Shown here: in pieces, positions 26,831 through 35,485 of the stretch | How the letters are laid out: the number at the start of each line of letters is the position of its first letter | Position numbering within the stretch: the first letter of the stretch is position 1 | Assembly (NCBI GenBank): GCA_020073365.1 | Contig: JAIQFL010000027.1 | Location: forward strand, 1-50,892 | DNA: 50,892 nucleotides | Reading direction: 5' to 3' | Origin: Terriglobia bacterium | GTDB taxonomy: Bacteria; Acidobacteriota; Terriglobia; Bryobacterales; Bryobacteraceae | Program-made: the position numbers and the translations under genes | The notes under the pieces: generated by a model | Told to the model about the DNA's origin: nothing | Seen by the model: only the letters and a program-made list of their open reading frames with translations | Databases searched by the model: none

Positions 26831-28285
26831 TCATGCAGTGGGCACCAGTTGCATCCCCATGGCCGCAGCCTTCCGATGCAGACTGACCAGTTCTCGTTCT
26901 CGGCGTTTGTTCTCGTAGTAGGCGGCTCCTCGGTCGACCCATGCCGGTCCTTTGGTCAGTAATCGGTACACTAGACATGCCAGGTAGCGTGCCATGGCTT
27001 TGACCCCTTTGAGTCCCTCCAGTCGGGCGGTGAAGTGGCGATAGCGAGCGCCCAAATAGCTATCGCTGCGCACCAGCGTCTCGGCCGCGTTGCGCAGCGC
27101 CGTCGCCACTCGGTTGTTCGACGGCCGTTTCTTCTGTTTGATCACCTTCCCACTGCTGACGTCCTTTCGGGGCACCAATTCCAACCAGGACGTCCAAGCC
27201 CCCTCGGTGGCCCAGGCGCTTAGGTCCGGCCCCACCTCCGAGTAGATCGTTTGTACCGTCATCACGTCGATGCCGTCGATGATGCGCAGGTCCACTCCCA
27301 TCAGACGCGCCAGTTGCGCCCCTAAATCAAAGGCGGGGCGATTGTCCTTGCTTTTCCGGCTCGCCTTCAGCTTCTTGCGTTGCTTGACCGATAGCTTGGA
27401 GACATCTACTCCCACCGGTGGCCCGCCAACCGGCTCCCGCGTGGGCAGGCCAGTCATGTATTTCTCCAATTGGGTGTCGATGGTGGCCAGTTGTTGGCGG
27501 TGAAAATCATAGGTGTCCACCACCTGCTGCAATTCGAACAGCACGTCTGGCTGCCAATTCCCTTCCAGACTGTGCGCAATCTCCTCCTCGCTGGCCTTGA
27601 TCCGTGGGTCGCGCAGTTGGGCCAACTCGTGCGGATCCCGTTGGCCCTGCAAGATCGCCCGCACGATGTTCATCCCGGTTACCCCACTTACATCGCTGAT
27701 GGCGTTGGCCAACTGTATATTCATCGTCGTCAGCGCTTTCTGGATGTGTTGCACCGCTCGCGCCGCGTCTTTGAGCACACGGTCCCGCAGTCGCCAGATC
27801 GTGCGTACCGCGCGGATCTCCGCTGGTGGTCGAAACGATTTGCGCAGCAGCCCATAGGTATGCAATTTCCTTAGCCACTGACACTCTTGTACGTCGCTCT
27901 TCCGCCCCGGCAAATTCTTGGTGCCGCGGGCATTTACCAGATAAGCCTCCAACCCTTCCTGCTCCAGCACATCGTGAACTGGAATCCAGTACACCCCGGT
28001 GGACTGCATCACTACGGTGTTTACCCCGCAGGACTTCAACCATCGCGCCATGCGATGCAAATCCGCCGTCCAACTTCCAAACTCGCGTACCGGCTCCTGA
28101 TCCCGGTCCGGTGGTACCGACACAAAGTGACTCTCGCTGCCGATATCGATGCCGCCTGCGTTGGGATGCACGATCACCAACTCTGGCGATTGGGCGTCGA
28201 ACTGCCGTTGCAGTTCCCTGCGTTGCTGACGGTTCAGGCATTTGCTCTGCAACCGATCGAAAGTGGACTTCTTGCGTTTGGCCAT
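26831..28285 (-). CDS. IS110-family transposase (DEDD recombinase)
   Basis: 484 residues, longer than the usual 330-420. The N-terminal DEDD RuvC-like domain has GGIDIGSESHF (Asp47), VVMQSTGVYWIP and the LPGRKSDVQECQWL block (Asp131, Glu134). A helical region follows, with a charged insertion VKQRKKLKASRKSKDNR near 315-335. The C-terminal IS116/IS110/IS902 domain has GPDLSAWATEGAWTSWLELVP. Gln94 stands where most members have the catalytic Glu, and Glu134 where many have the last Asp. A subgroup seems to share the Gln, so inactivity should not be assumed. These enzymes recombine DNA guided by an RNA made from the element's non-coding end. Confidence 0.93.
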   Translation of the reverse strand: MAKRKKSTFDRLQSKCLNRQQRRELQRQFDAQSPELVIVHPNAGGIDIGSESHFVSVPPDRDQEPVREFGSWTADLHRMARWLKSCGVNTVVMQSTGVYWIPVHDVLEQEGLEAYLVNARGTKNLPGRKSDVQECQWLRKLHTYGLLRKSFRPPAEIRAVRTIWRLRDRVLKDAARAVQHIQKALTTMNIQLANAISDVSGVTGMNIVRAILQGQRDPHELAQLRDPRIKASEEEIAHSLEGNWQPDVLFELQQVVDTYDFHRQQLATIDTQLEKYMTGLPTREPVGGPPVGVDVSKLSVKQRKKLKASRKSKDNRPAFDLGAQLARLMGVDLRIIDGIDVMTVQTIYSEVGPDLSAWATEGAWTSWLELVPRKDVSSGKVIKQKKRPSNNRVATALRNAAETLVRSDSYLGARYRHFTARLEGLKGVKAMARYLACLVYRLLTKGPAWVDRGAAYYENKRRERELVSLHRKAAAMGMQLVPTA

Positions 28286-28600
28286 GGCATACTCCCTCAG
28301 CTTTTTGGATTTTGCCAGGCTCGGCTCGGTTGGCGATCACTTCACAATCTCTCCGGCGGGGTCGAGCTTGGCCTTTGCAGGTCCAACTCGCCACCAAACA
28401 TTCCATCGCCGCAACCGAGGTCAGGCTCCGCGACGGGCACAATGGCACCAAGGAAAACAACGACCATAGCTTGCCGAGCATGGCTTCCTTCAGCATGCTA
28501 CGCTCGCGCCCCTCGCACCAAGTTTCCCACCCCATTCCACCACGAACGCCGTTCGTGGCCTAGGGCTCCGCGTTAACGGGCTCCCGCGGCACCATCGTCG
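28286..28600 (-). ncRNA. candidate bridge-RNA region in the IS110 leader
   Basis: A ~300-base stretch directly upstream of the transposase has no credible gene. It contains hairpins, including CCACGAAC/GTTCGTGG (28540-28547 with 28551-28558) with a 3-nt loop, and AGCATGC-type stems near 28480. In the IS110 group the guide RNA is encoded in this leader. This is placement by family knowledge; guide loops were not identified. Confidence 0.4.
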
Positions 28601-28844
28601 CCAAGATCTCCAGTGCCCATATAAGGTATTAGGGGGGATAAACATGTCTTTCTCTCAAGATTCCCCGACGCTTCTTTTGCGGGGAATCGCGGAAATCGTC
28701 CCGACTGAAAGTTCTTTGTTCCGTTCTCCGCGGTCCCACTCTACGGAGAAGACCCGTCCGGCTTTTTCACCGTACAACCCGAATGGATCTCTGTCTTTCA
28801 TTCTAAGCAGGGCGAACGCTCATAGCACAAAAAAAAGGAAATAA
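28601..28844. other. gap with no supportable gene
   Basis: A 66-codon plus-strand frame (28644-28844) has no ribosome-binding site or motif. The sequence is less GC-rich than its surroundings and ends in an A-run just before the 295-bp repeat. Confidence 0.4.
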
Positions 28845-29136
28845 GCATGGTGGCTTCGCGCGCTTTTTGCGCGAAACGACATGCGCTCCGGCAGTATATA
28901 GAGTTTCTAATACGTGTACGGCAAGTCCGAACAGAAAGAGTACGGCAAATGCGAACAGACGACAATAGAAAAGTATGCCCGGATTCCCGATTCGGTGCTT
29001 TGCGATCTTCGACTGTCAGCAGTGCTCGCTGTTTACGGAGTATTGGCGCGGCACGCCTTCCAGGGCGCGACAGCAACCATTGGGCAGCGTCGGTTAGCGG
29101 CGTTCCTTGGAGTTCACCTTGAAAACGTGAATAGGG
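28845..29136 (+). repeat. 295-bp duplicated control/HTH segment, copy 1
   Basis: Nearly identical to 30881-31175. It comprises a hairpin with TTCGCGCG/CGCGCGAA arms, the shared GCTCCGGCAGTATATAGAG block, two 18-bp tandem elements 24 bases apart (28917-28934, 28941-28958), and the first half of an HTH gene. It stops at 29136, ten bases from the end of the opposing zinc-ribbon gene. Confidence 0.9.
28914..29136 (+). pseudogene. truncated HTH protein, copy 1
   Basis: The frame from GTG 28914 encodes YGKSEQKEYGKCEQ, IEKYARIPDSVL and ARHAFQGATATIGQRRLAAFLGVHLENV. This is the winged-helix half of the protein at 30950-31349. After 29136 the similarity ends in the middle of the recognition region. 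Copy 1 also has a small deletion, LSAVLAVYG against LSASARCVYG. Likely non-functional. Confidence 0.75.
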
Positions 29137-29145
29137 GCCGTTGTC

Positions 29146-30042
29146 TTATTGGCCTCGGTGCTTGGATCTGCGGCGGTATCTGCGTGATGCGAAGCGTTGG
29201 GCTGCTTTCAGGCCACACTGGTAGCAGTAATTTCTGCGATTAGGATCGGGCCTCCGACTCGGGATGTAGGAACTGCCACATGAGGAGCATACGGCCAGGC
29301 CCTTTTCTCCTTCTCCGGCGGCGATTGCGACTGCGATATTCAAGGCGAGGAGCCCAAACAGATTCGGTCCGCTGGAGACAGCATCGAGGGAGAAGCGCGC
29401 CCTGTCGTTCCGCCATCCGATCCGCGGTCGCACTTGCCCCATTGAAATCCAGCCGTCCAATTCACGTGTGAGCTCGGTTCGCGCATTTGCAACGGTTTCC
29501 ATGAACGGCTCGTAGGCCGTCTCGCCGAGTCCCGAATCGCGGAGGTCTTTGAGCACCTGCCAGTCTTCAACGCGCGCGATCTTCCCCTGGTTTAGCCGGG
29601 CACCAATGTTTATGATCGACTGCGCCTTTCGGGACCACATCCGCCAGGCTGCCAATGGCTCCAGTAGCCGGAACGCCGATCCTTCACGCGGGCGCGGGGT
29701 TACGAGGACCGGAAGGCAAGGTTGAACGCCATCAAGTAGCCCATCTCGGTACTGGTTGTGCGAGCACGGCAGGCCGTGCTGGCATAGACCTAATATGCCC
29801 CACTTGCGGGCGTAAGCAAGTATCTTCTCGTCAGTAGCGCAGTCAAGCCGAATGAAGTCCGCGAGCATTCCTGGTTTGGCTTGCCGATAGGTTACGCCCC
29901 TCTCGCCGCTAAAAGGAACCCAACCCCACGTCAAGAAATCACCTGCAAGGCAGATATCTTCCGGCACGAACACCCGTCCCGATTGCATCGGGCGATCCGG
30001 GAATACGTCTCCGAGTTCCATCTGCCTTTTTTGCTCCATCAT
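29146..30042 (-). CDS. zinc-ribbon-ended protein of unknown function
   Basis: 298 residues from ATG 30042; the frame continues to 30159 and ATG 30021 is also possible. No named domain is recognised in the N-terminal two thirds (FLTWGWVPFSGERGVTYRQAK, IRLDCATDEKILAYARKWG). The C-terminus has CSSCGSSYIPSRRPDP followed by RRNYCYQCG, a four-cysteine zinc ribbon resembling the CGNR type, and a basic tail RRYRRRSKHRGQ. That suggests nucleic-acid binding. It lies between the two copies of the 295-bp repeat, on the opposite strand to the phage-like genes, so it may be an insert or cargo of the element. Confidence 0.6.
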   Translation of the reverse strand: MMEQKRQMELGDVFPDRPMQSGRVFVPEDICLAGDFLTWGWVPFSGERGVTYRQAKPGMLADFIRLDCATDEKILAYARKWGILGLCQHGLPCSHNQYRDGLLDGVQPCLPVLVTPRPREGSAFRLLEPLAAWRMWSRKAQSIINIGARLNQGKIARVEDWQVLKDLRDSGLGETAYEPFMETVANARTELTRELDGWISMGQVRPRIGWRNDRARFSLDAVSSGPNLFGLLALNIAVAIAAGEGEKGLAVCSSCGSSYIPSRRPDPNRRNYCYQCGLKAAQRFASRRYRRRSKHRGQ

Positions 30043-30215
30043 AATCACATCATAGTCGATTTCTTTTAGGTGCGGAGTTTGGTCTGATACTGTTGAGTTG
30101 TGACTACGATGTTTATATTGGGGATCGAATTCGGCGAGCAGGCAGGATGACCTGGCCACGGGCCACGCGCCCTGAACTTCAAGAGGCCTGCGGGGGACAG
30201 CCCCGAGGCAACGGC

Positions 30216-30686
30216 ATGAACCCGAAATGGGTGCGTATCATCAACCCCGTTTTGAATCAGTCGTCCGTCATCCGCTGCAAGGATGCGGAACGCTTGGTAA
30301 ATCAGGGTCGGGCTGCGTGGGTGTCACACGACCAACTTCGCCTTGATTTGGCCCACCCAGTCAACCAGCACGCGGCGGCGCAGGCTTGCGAGTGGGAAAG
30401 GGATTACACACCGAGTATCGATCGAGACCGGATCACCCAAGAATTGAGGCGCTACGGGCCTGGCGCGAAGGGTGGCCTTGTGGCTATCGATCGAGCGAGA
30501 ACGAGTTTTAAGGCACCACCGGCGAAAGCGCCGGCATTTGACAACCCTGAACGGCTGGTGATCCGTGACAAACTGATACGCCAACGGCTCGTGCGAGATC
30601 ACCATGATGTCGTCCAGCCTGATGGCCTCCCCAAAAAGTGGCGACAATTCCTCCGGCCGTTAGCGCAGAAAGATGCGGTTGGTTAA
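30216..30686 (+). CDS. small phage-associated protein of unknown function
   Basis: 156 residues from ATG 30216, with GAGG 7 bases upstream; the frame is open from 30093. It begins NPKWVRIINPVLNQSSVIRCKDAERLVNQGRAAWV, and the rest is rich in Arg/Asp (DRDRITQELRRYGPG, DGLPKKWRQFL). I recognise no family. It lies between the duplicated HTH segments. Confidence 0.5.
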   Translation: MNPKWVRIINPVLNQSSVIRCKDAERLVNQGRAAWVSHDQLRLDLAHPVNQHAAAQACEWERDYTPSIDRDRITQELRRYGPGAKGGLVAIDRARTSFKAPPAKAPAFDNPERLVIRDKLIRQRLVRDHHDVVQPDGLPKKWRQFLRPLAQKDAVG

Positions 30687-30880
30687 GAAAGGAGAGGCCA
30701 GAATCTAAAGCCTGTACGGTTCAGCGAACCAACGTGCCTCTCCCAAAAGCAATTCAGGCGCAGTGATTTCTCAAAAGCACCAAACTGAGTGCGAGGCGGC
30801 CGTCCGACCCCTGGAGTGTGAAAGTGACGAACTTCCGTGGGCCTCGGTCAGCTGATGGCGGCGGATTGAGAAAGAATCAA

Positions 30881-31175
30881 GCATGGTGGCTTCGCGCGAT
30901 TTTGGCGCGAAACGCCATGCGCTCCGGCAGTATATAGAGTTTCTAATACGTGTACGGCAAGTCCGGACAGAAAGAGTACGGTAAATACGAACATATGACC
31001 GTTGAAAAGTATGCGCGGATTCCCGATTCGGTGCTTCGCGATCTTCGATTGTCTGCGAGTGCTCGTTGTGTTTACGGAGTATTGGCGCGGCACGCCTTTC
31101 AGGGCGGGACGGCAAGCATTGGGCAACGTCGGTTAGCGGCGTTCCTTGGAGTTCACCTGGAAACGGTGAATAGGG
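30881..31175 (+). repeat. 295-bp duplicated control/HTH segment, copy 2
   Basis: The second copy of 28845-29136. Hairpin TTCGCGC/GCGCGAA lies inside GCATGG/CCATGC arms. The 18-bp elements are at 30953-30970 and 30977-30994 (24-base period), and the HTH gene start follows. The 24-base elements are also eight codons long and translate as YGKSGQKE/YGKYEH, so they may be coding, operator, or both. Confidence 0.9.
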
Positions 31176-31349
31176 CGATTCGTCAGCTGGAAGCATTGAA
31201 GCACAATCGTCGTTATCGGCAAGGGCAAATGCCGGCGGATCTACCATCTGGAGTCGCCCGTCTTCGGCCAAAAGCAACGAGCCGGCGTAGAGGAAGTGAT
31301 CAGCAGCCCCAGCAGGATGCCGCGATTAGCCAGTACAAGGAGAGCTTGA
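30950..31349 (+). pseudogene. winged-helix HTH regulator/replication protein with one frameshift
   Basis: From GTG 30950 (or ATG 30995): VEKYARIPDSVLRDLRL, then a winged-helix domain SARCVYGVLARHAFQGG, IGQRRLAAFLGVHLETVNRAIRQLEALKH. At about 31205 one extra base breaks the frame. The next frame continues sensibly as IVVIGKGKCRRIYHLESPVFGQ, ending at TGA 31347-31349, while the nominal frame gives a low-complexity tail to 31378. It probably controlled or initiated replication of the element, given the primase remnant that follows. Confidence 0.7.
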
Positions 31350-31384
31350 TTGGGCCCATGGGGAGAGGTGGGTCATGAAATGAA

Positions 31385-32250
31385 ACTGGCCGGCGTTCGG
31401 ACCTCCGGTGCGCGGAAGATTTCAATCAGGACGATTTGCTTCTGGCTTGTGGCAATGGAGTCAACGATCTCCGGACTCAAGAGTTCCGTGCCGGTCGGCG
31501 GGAGGATATGCTCACGCAGCGCACATCGGTCTGTTGGGTTCCGGAGGCGCGGTGCCCACGGTGGCTGGGGTTTCTGGCTGACGTTTTCCCGGGCCGCCGC
31601 GAGATGTTGACGTTTATCCAGCGCGCCGTCGGCTATTCATTGACGGGGCTCACGAGAGAGGAGGTCTTCTTCATCCTCCACGGACGAGGCCGGAACGGGA
31701 ATGGTACGTTCTTAGGAACCTTGCTGGCCGTGCATGGCAACTACGCTTGTAATATCGAGTTCTCGACCTTGATTGCCGACCGCGACCGAGGAAAGGGGCC
31801 CCGGAACGACATAGCAGCGCTGTCGGGATTTGTCGTCGCACAGGAGTCGCGCGAAGGCGCCTACCTGGATGAGTCCTTGATCAAACTCTAACCGGCGGCG
31901 ACGCCATTACGGCGCGATTTCTGCATAAGGAGTTCTTTACCTTCCGCCCCACTTGGAAGATTTGGCTGGCAACCAACCACCGACCGGAAATCAAGGGCAC
32001 GGATCAGGGTATTTGGAGCAGACCGAAGTTGATCCCCTTTCCGGTGACGTTTGAGGGTCGCGAAGATCGTGGATTGAAGGCAGCTCTGCTGCAGCCCGTC
32101 GAATTGTCGGGCATCTTGCGTTGGGCTGTGGAGGGGTGCCGCGACCGTGTGAATTACCGGGTGCCTTTTTCTATCCTGAAGAATACCCCCGGAACCCTCC
32201 AGAACCCTCCAGAATGTGCAAACCCTCCAGTAGGCCGATTCAGTAGCTGA
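31385..32250 (+). pseudogene. P4-family phage/plasmid primase-helicase, broken
   Basis: The remnant starts within the D5_N region (EDFNQDDLLLACGNGVNDLRT) and has PRWLGFLADVFPGR. The SF3 helicase Walker-A position reads LHGRGRNGNGTFL, where the family has GxNGKST; the lysine is lost. After DESLIKL a stop occurs at 31889-31891. The conserved continuation TGGDAITARFLHKEFFTFRPTWK and LATNHRPEIKGTDQGIWSR resumes in another frame from 31891. The N-terminal primase half is missing and the end is abnormal. Such proteins open and replicate P4-like satellites and plasmids. This copy should be dead. Confidence 0.88.
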
Positions 32251-32416
32251 CTGCACATCCCGGATGAAGAACCAGGCAGCCCACCTGCGGGGACTGAGGC
32301 TCGTGTATCCCCGCGATTTCCAGATACTTGATGGCCAACCGATTACCCCAACCTCACGGGGGTTTCTGGGCGGTCATTACCGAGACTCTCATGAACTCTT
32401 CCAACCCGAGGTTCTT

Positions 32417-33392
32417 ATGATTTCACAACACGTGGCCAATTGCATCGAGTTTTGGCCTCTCGACAGACTCGTTCCTTTCGAAAAGAATGCGCGCACGCAC
32501 TCTGACGCGCAGGTCGCCCAGATCGCTGGTAGTATCGCGGAGTTTGGGTTCACCTCGCCGATTCTGGTGGACAGCCACGCCGGCATCATTGCCGGCCACG
32601 GTCGTTTCCTGGCTGCCCGCAAGCTCGACCTCCCCCAGGTTCCTGTCATCGTCCTGGGCCACCTGAGGGAACCAAAAGCGAGCCTACATCCTCGCCGACA
32701 ACAAGCTGGCTGATGCCGCCGGCTGGGACGAAATGGTACTGCGGTCCGAGCTATCCCAACTGAAAGACGACTTCGACCTTGAGTTGCTGGGTTTCGACGA
32801 CGACGAACTCCGGATCCTCCTGACTCAAGCGGAGCAGGACACCGACGGCGAATCGCAGGACGAAAGCATCCCCAAAGCGCCGGCCGAGCCAGTCACGCGC
32901 CTTGGCGATCTGTGGCGGATTGGAAAGAGGCACAGACTGATCTGCGGCGACTCCCGCAACCGTGATGTGTTGGCGCGCCTCTTCGACGGCGCGAGAGCCA
33001 ATTTAGTGTTCACCTCGCCTCCATACGCGACCCAGCGGGAATACGACCCGACCAGCGGCTTTCAACCGGTACGGCCGGAGGAGTACGTTAAATGGTTCCG
33101 CGACGTGGCGAAGAATATAGCGGCAGTGCTGGCACCTGACGGATCGTACTTCCTGAATATCAAGGAGCATTGCGAAGATGGCCAACGCCACCTTTACGTC
33201 AAAGACCTCACACTGGCGCACGTCCGGCATTGGGGGTGGCGGTTCGCCCACCTGACGGGCGTGGAACCGGTCCTCGCTGAGACGGGAGGGACGATGAGCC
33301 AGGTCGCAGCCGAGCGCGGGGTACCGTGCGAACAGGGCGAGAACGTAGGGCAGAGGCGTTCCACAATCGCCGGCACAAGGGGTGGAAAATGA
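32417..33392 (+). pseudogene. ParB-like domain plus DNA methyltransferase, frameshifted and truncated
   Basis: From ATG 32417 a ParB/sulfiredoxin-like N-domain is clear: RLVPFEKNARTHSDAQVAQI, ILVDSHAGIIAGHGR, VPVIVLGHL. Near 32668-32680 one base is off. The next frame continues as NQKRAYILADNKLADAAGWDE and reaches the methyltransferase start LICGDSRNRDVLARLF with motif IV TSPPYATQREYDP. After HVRHWGWRF (about 33245) the expected target-recognition region and motif I are missing and the sequence no longer looks conserved. This is the TSPPY-type partner of the intact DPPY-type enzyme just downstream. Confidence 0.85.
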
Positions 33393-33453
33393 AACGCCAG
33401 TCTAGCAGCAGAACGTCCTGGAGCTCCAGATAGAGCGGTGGCCAGTCGAAAGA

Positions 33454-34662
33454 TTGATTCCCTTCGCCACGAACGCGCGGACGCACTCTGAGGAGCAGAT
33501 TGCGCAGATTGCGGCGTCGATCGTCGCTTTTGGATTCGTGAACCCGGTGCTGGTTGGGCCGGACCGCGTCATTGTTGCCGGCCACGCGCGCGTAATTGCC
33601 TCCCGAAAGCTCGGCATGAATGAAGTTCCGGTTATCGTGCTGTCGCACCTCTCCGAGACCCAGCGGCGCGCTCTGGTGATTGCGGACAACCGGCTGGCGT
33701 TGAACGCAGGCTGGGACGAAGAGATGTTGACGCTGGAGTTGGCCGCACTTCGGGATGAGGACTTCAGCCTGGACGTCCTCGGCTTCGACGACCAGGAACT
33801 GACCCGCCTGCTCGCGGCCGAAGATGCCACCGAGGGCCTGACCGACGAGGATTCCGTTCCCGAAGTTCCGGAGATACCAGCGTCACAGGCCACGGATCTC
33901 TGGAGTCTTGGGGACCACAAACTCCTGGTAGGTGACGCGACGGTCGCCGCCGACGTCCAGCGGCTGATGGGCCCGGACGCGGCTGACTGCGTGTTTTCGG
34001 ACCCTCCGTACAATATCGATTACCAGGGCTATACCAAAGAGCGGTTGACGATTCAGAACGATCAGATGAGCCCCGAACAGTTTAAGCAATTCCTCCTCGA
34101 ATCATTCCGGTCCTTCCGCAGTGTGGTCAAGCCCGGTGCCTCACTGTACGTTTGCCACTCATCCTCGTGGCAGCGCGAGTTTCAGAATGCCCTGGAGGCT
34201 GCGGGCTTCGAAGTCCGTTGTCAGATCATCTGGGGCAAGAACACGTTCGCGTGGGGGTTTGGCCGCTATAAGTTCCAGCACGAACCGATTTTTTACTGCC
34301 ATGTCGCAGGACAGACAGATTCCTGGTACGGCAACAAGTCGCAGTCGACGTTGTGGGAAGAGAATAAGCCCACAGCCAACCGGCTCCACCCGACGATGAA
34401 GCCGGTGGAACTGGTCGAGCGCGCCTTGGTGAACAGCAGTAAGGCCGGCGATCTCATTCTGGATTTGTTCGGGGGCTCGGGTTCCACACTTATCGGGTGC
34501 GAACGCCGAGGCCGCAAAGCAAGGCTCATGGAGATTGATCCGAAGTACGCGGACGTGATCGTCCGGCGATATCAGGAGTATTCGGGCCAGTCTGCCGTGC
34601 TGGACGGCGACGGTCGCTGTTTCGATGAGATCCGCCAGGAGCGACTGAAAAAGCCCTCGTGA
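33454..34662 (+). CDS. ParB-like domain plus DNA adenine/N4-cytosine methyltransferase
   Basis: 402 residues from an internal TTG. The native start is upstream: conserved NVLELQIERWPVERL is readable from about 33412. The natural ATG at 33389 (overlapping the previous stop, MKRQSSSR) is one base out of frame with it, so a single-base loss near 33412 is likely. The ParB-like N-domain is at 1-130 (NARTHSEEQIAQI, IVAGHARV). The methyltransferase has SDPPYNIDYQG (motif IV) before LDLFGGSGSTLIGCERRGR (motif I), i.e. beta-class order. The combination is common in phages and is thought to modify phage or host DNA. The catalytic part is intact. Confidence 0.85.
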   Translation: MIPFATNARTHSEEQIAQIAASIVAFGFVNPVLVGPDRVIVAGHARVIASRKLGMNEVPVIVLSHLSETQRRALVIADNRLALNAGWDEEMLTLELAALRDEDFSLDVLGFDDQELTRLLAAEDATEGLTDEDSVPEVPEIPASQATDLWSLGDHKLLVGDATVAADVQRLMGPDAADCVFSDPPYNIDYQGYTKERLTIQNDQMSPEQFKQFLLESFRSFRSVVKPGASLYVCHSSSWQREFQNALEAAGFEVRCQIIWGKNTFAWGFGRYKFQHEPIFYCHVAGQTDSWYGNKSQSTLWEENKPTANRLHPTMKPVELVERALVNSSKAGDLILDLFGGSGSTLIGCERRGRKARLMEIDPKYADVIVRRYQEYSGQSAVLDGDGRCFDEIRQERLKKPS

Positions 34663-34834
34663 ATCCAGCATTGCCGTGCCGAGATCGCTGCCGTCGAAGC
34701 TCAGATCCGCACAGGATCCGGATCTGAATGGCTCGTGTCTGGCTGATTGGTCGGTGGAGTTGCGGATTTCAGAGGTCGCTGCTCAGAGCAGAAGGGCCCG
34801 CGCGGACGCTGTGGGCCTGCCAGCCGGAGGCTAA
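34663..34834 (+). pseudogene. small phage-type ORF remnant, frameshifted
   Basis: HCRAEIAAVEAQIR is readable at about 34672-34713. Then, one frame over, DPDLNGSCLADWSVELRISEVAAQ runs to TAA at 34832-34834. The two segments look like one short protein split by a shift near 34715. The family is uncertain; similar short proteins occur beside phage methyltransferases. Confidence 0.4.
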
Positions 34835-34859
34835 TCGGTCGGAGGCAAGGAAAGTAACG

Positions 34860-35168
34860 ATGATACGCACGCTATCGATCCGCAAACGGTTGGAGCATTT
34901 GGAAACCCTCCGGCGCAACGTGGCCGGCGCGCCAATCGGGGCAGAGCCAGACGTGACCACCGCAATTTCCGAATACCTTGAGAGCCTGCGGGAATGGTGT
35001 CGTAGCGGGGCCTCTGAGAAACCGGGAGGGCTGGTATCTGGGGATTCCGCAGGAGACAACTTGGAAGCCCTTCGGCGTAACCCGCTCGGAGCGCCAGTTC
35101 GGTTAAGCGTCGGTGACCATCGGGAGATGATTGCCGCCCCAGAAAAGGTGAAACAGGAAAACCGGTGA
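34860..35168 (+). CDS. small phage-type protein with SIRKRLExLE motif
   Basis: 102 residues from ATG 34860, preceded by GGAGGCAAGGAAAG; the frame is open further up without a better start. It begins IRTLSIRKRLEHLETLRRN, a charged helix, and repeats a similar element later (DNLEALRRNPLGAPV against LETLRRNVAGAPI), which suggests an internal duplication. The function is unknown. The next gene starts with the same SIRKRLExLE helix. Confidence 0.55.
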   Translation: MIRTLSIRKRLEHLETLRRNVAGAPIGAEPDVTTAISEYLESLREWCRSGASEKPGGLVSGDSAGDNLEALRRNPLGAPVRLSVGDHREMIAAPEKVKQENR

Positions 35169-35208
35169 CGCCTGTAGACGCAGAGGTGCTAACGGGAAGG
35201 CGGTGGCG

Positions 35209-35451
35209 ATGAAGCGCAGGTCTTCAATCCGGAAACGCCTAGAGCGACTGGAAGCAGTTTTGCTAGAACGTGAGGCGCCAACAGGCCCCCTGGCTGTGAT
35301 CGAGATCGGAAGTTTCGACGGGGAGCGGCATCTTGTGATGAGCAACTCCCGTTGCGCTTTTCGAGAGGAGCCAGGGCCGGGTCCCACACTCAAAGATTTC
35401 GGCAAGTTCAGTGGCGCCATCTATCTGAGTCGATTCGAAGCAAGGTTCTAA
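35209..35451 (+). CDS. small phage-type protein with SIRKRLExLE motif, second copy
   Basis: 80 residues from ATG 35209 (GGGAAGGCGG just upstream). KRRSSIRKRLERLEAVLLER forms a basic amphipathic helix like that of the preceding protein, followed by an unrelated beta-rich part (PLAVIEIGSFDGERHLVMSN). The function is unknown. Spacing and strand put it in the same transcription unit as the genes on either side. Confidence 0.55.
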   Translation: MKRRSSIRKRLERLEAVLLEREAPTGPLAVIEIGSFDGERHLVMSNSRCAFREEPGPGPTLKDFGKFSGAIYLSRFEARF

Positions 35452-35485
35452 ACTAAAGCGGCAAGTGGAAACTCGGAGATAACTG

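Larger units (their letters stand above)
26780..28600 (-). mobile_element. IS110-family insertion sequence, ends not determined
   Basis: Limits are approximate: one transposase gene with a ~300-base non-coding leader upstream, as in the IS110 group. This family usually lacks long terminal inverted repeats and target duplications, so the ends cannot be fixed from one copy. Confidence 0.7.

Noticed and set aside
28644..28844. 66-codon plus-strand frame after the IS110 element
   Set aside because: It is Ser/Pro-rich with no motif, no Shine-Dalgarno sequence and no neighbour link. It was treated as non-coding.
31379..34662. Programmed ribosomal frameshifting as the reason for the frame breaks
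   Set aside because: The sites lack a common slippery heptamer or stimulatory structure, and the primase has also lost its Walker-A lysine and N-terminus. Decay explains more.
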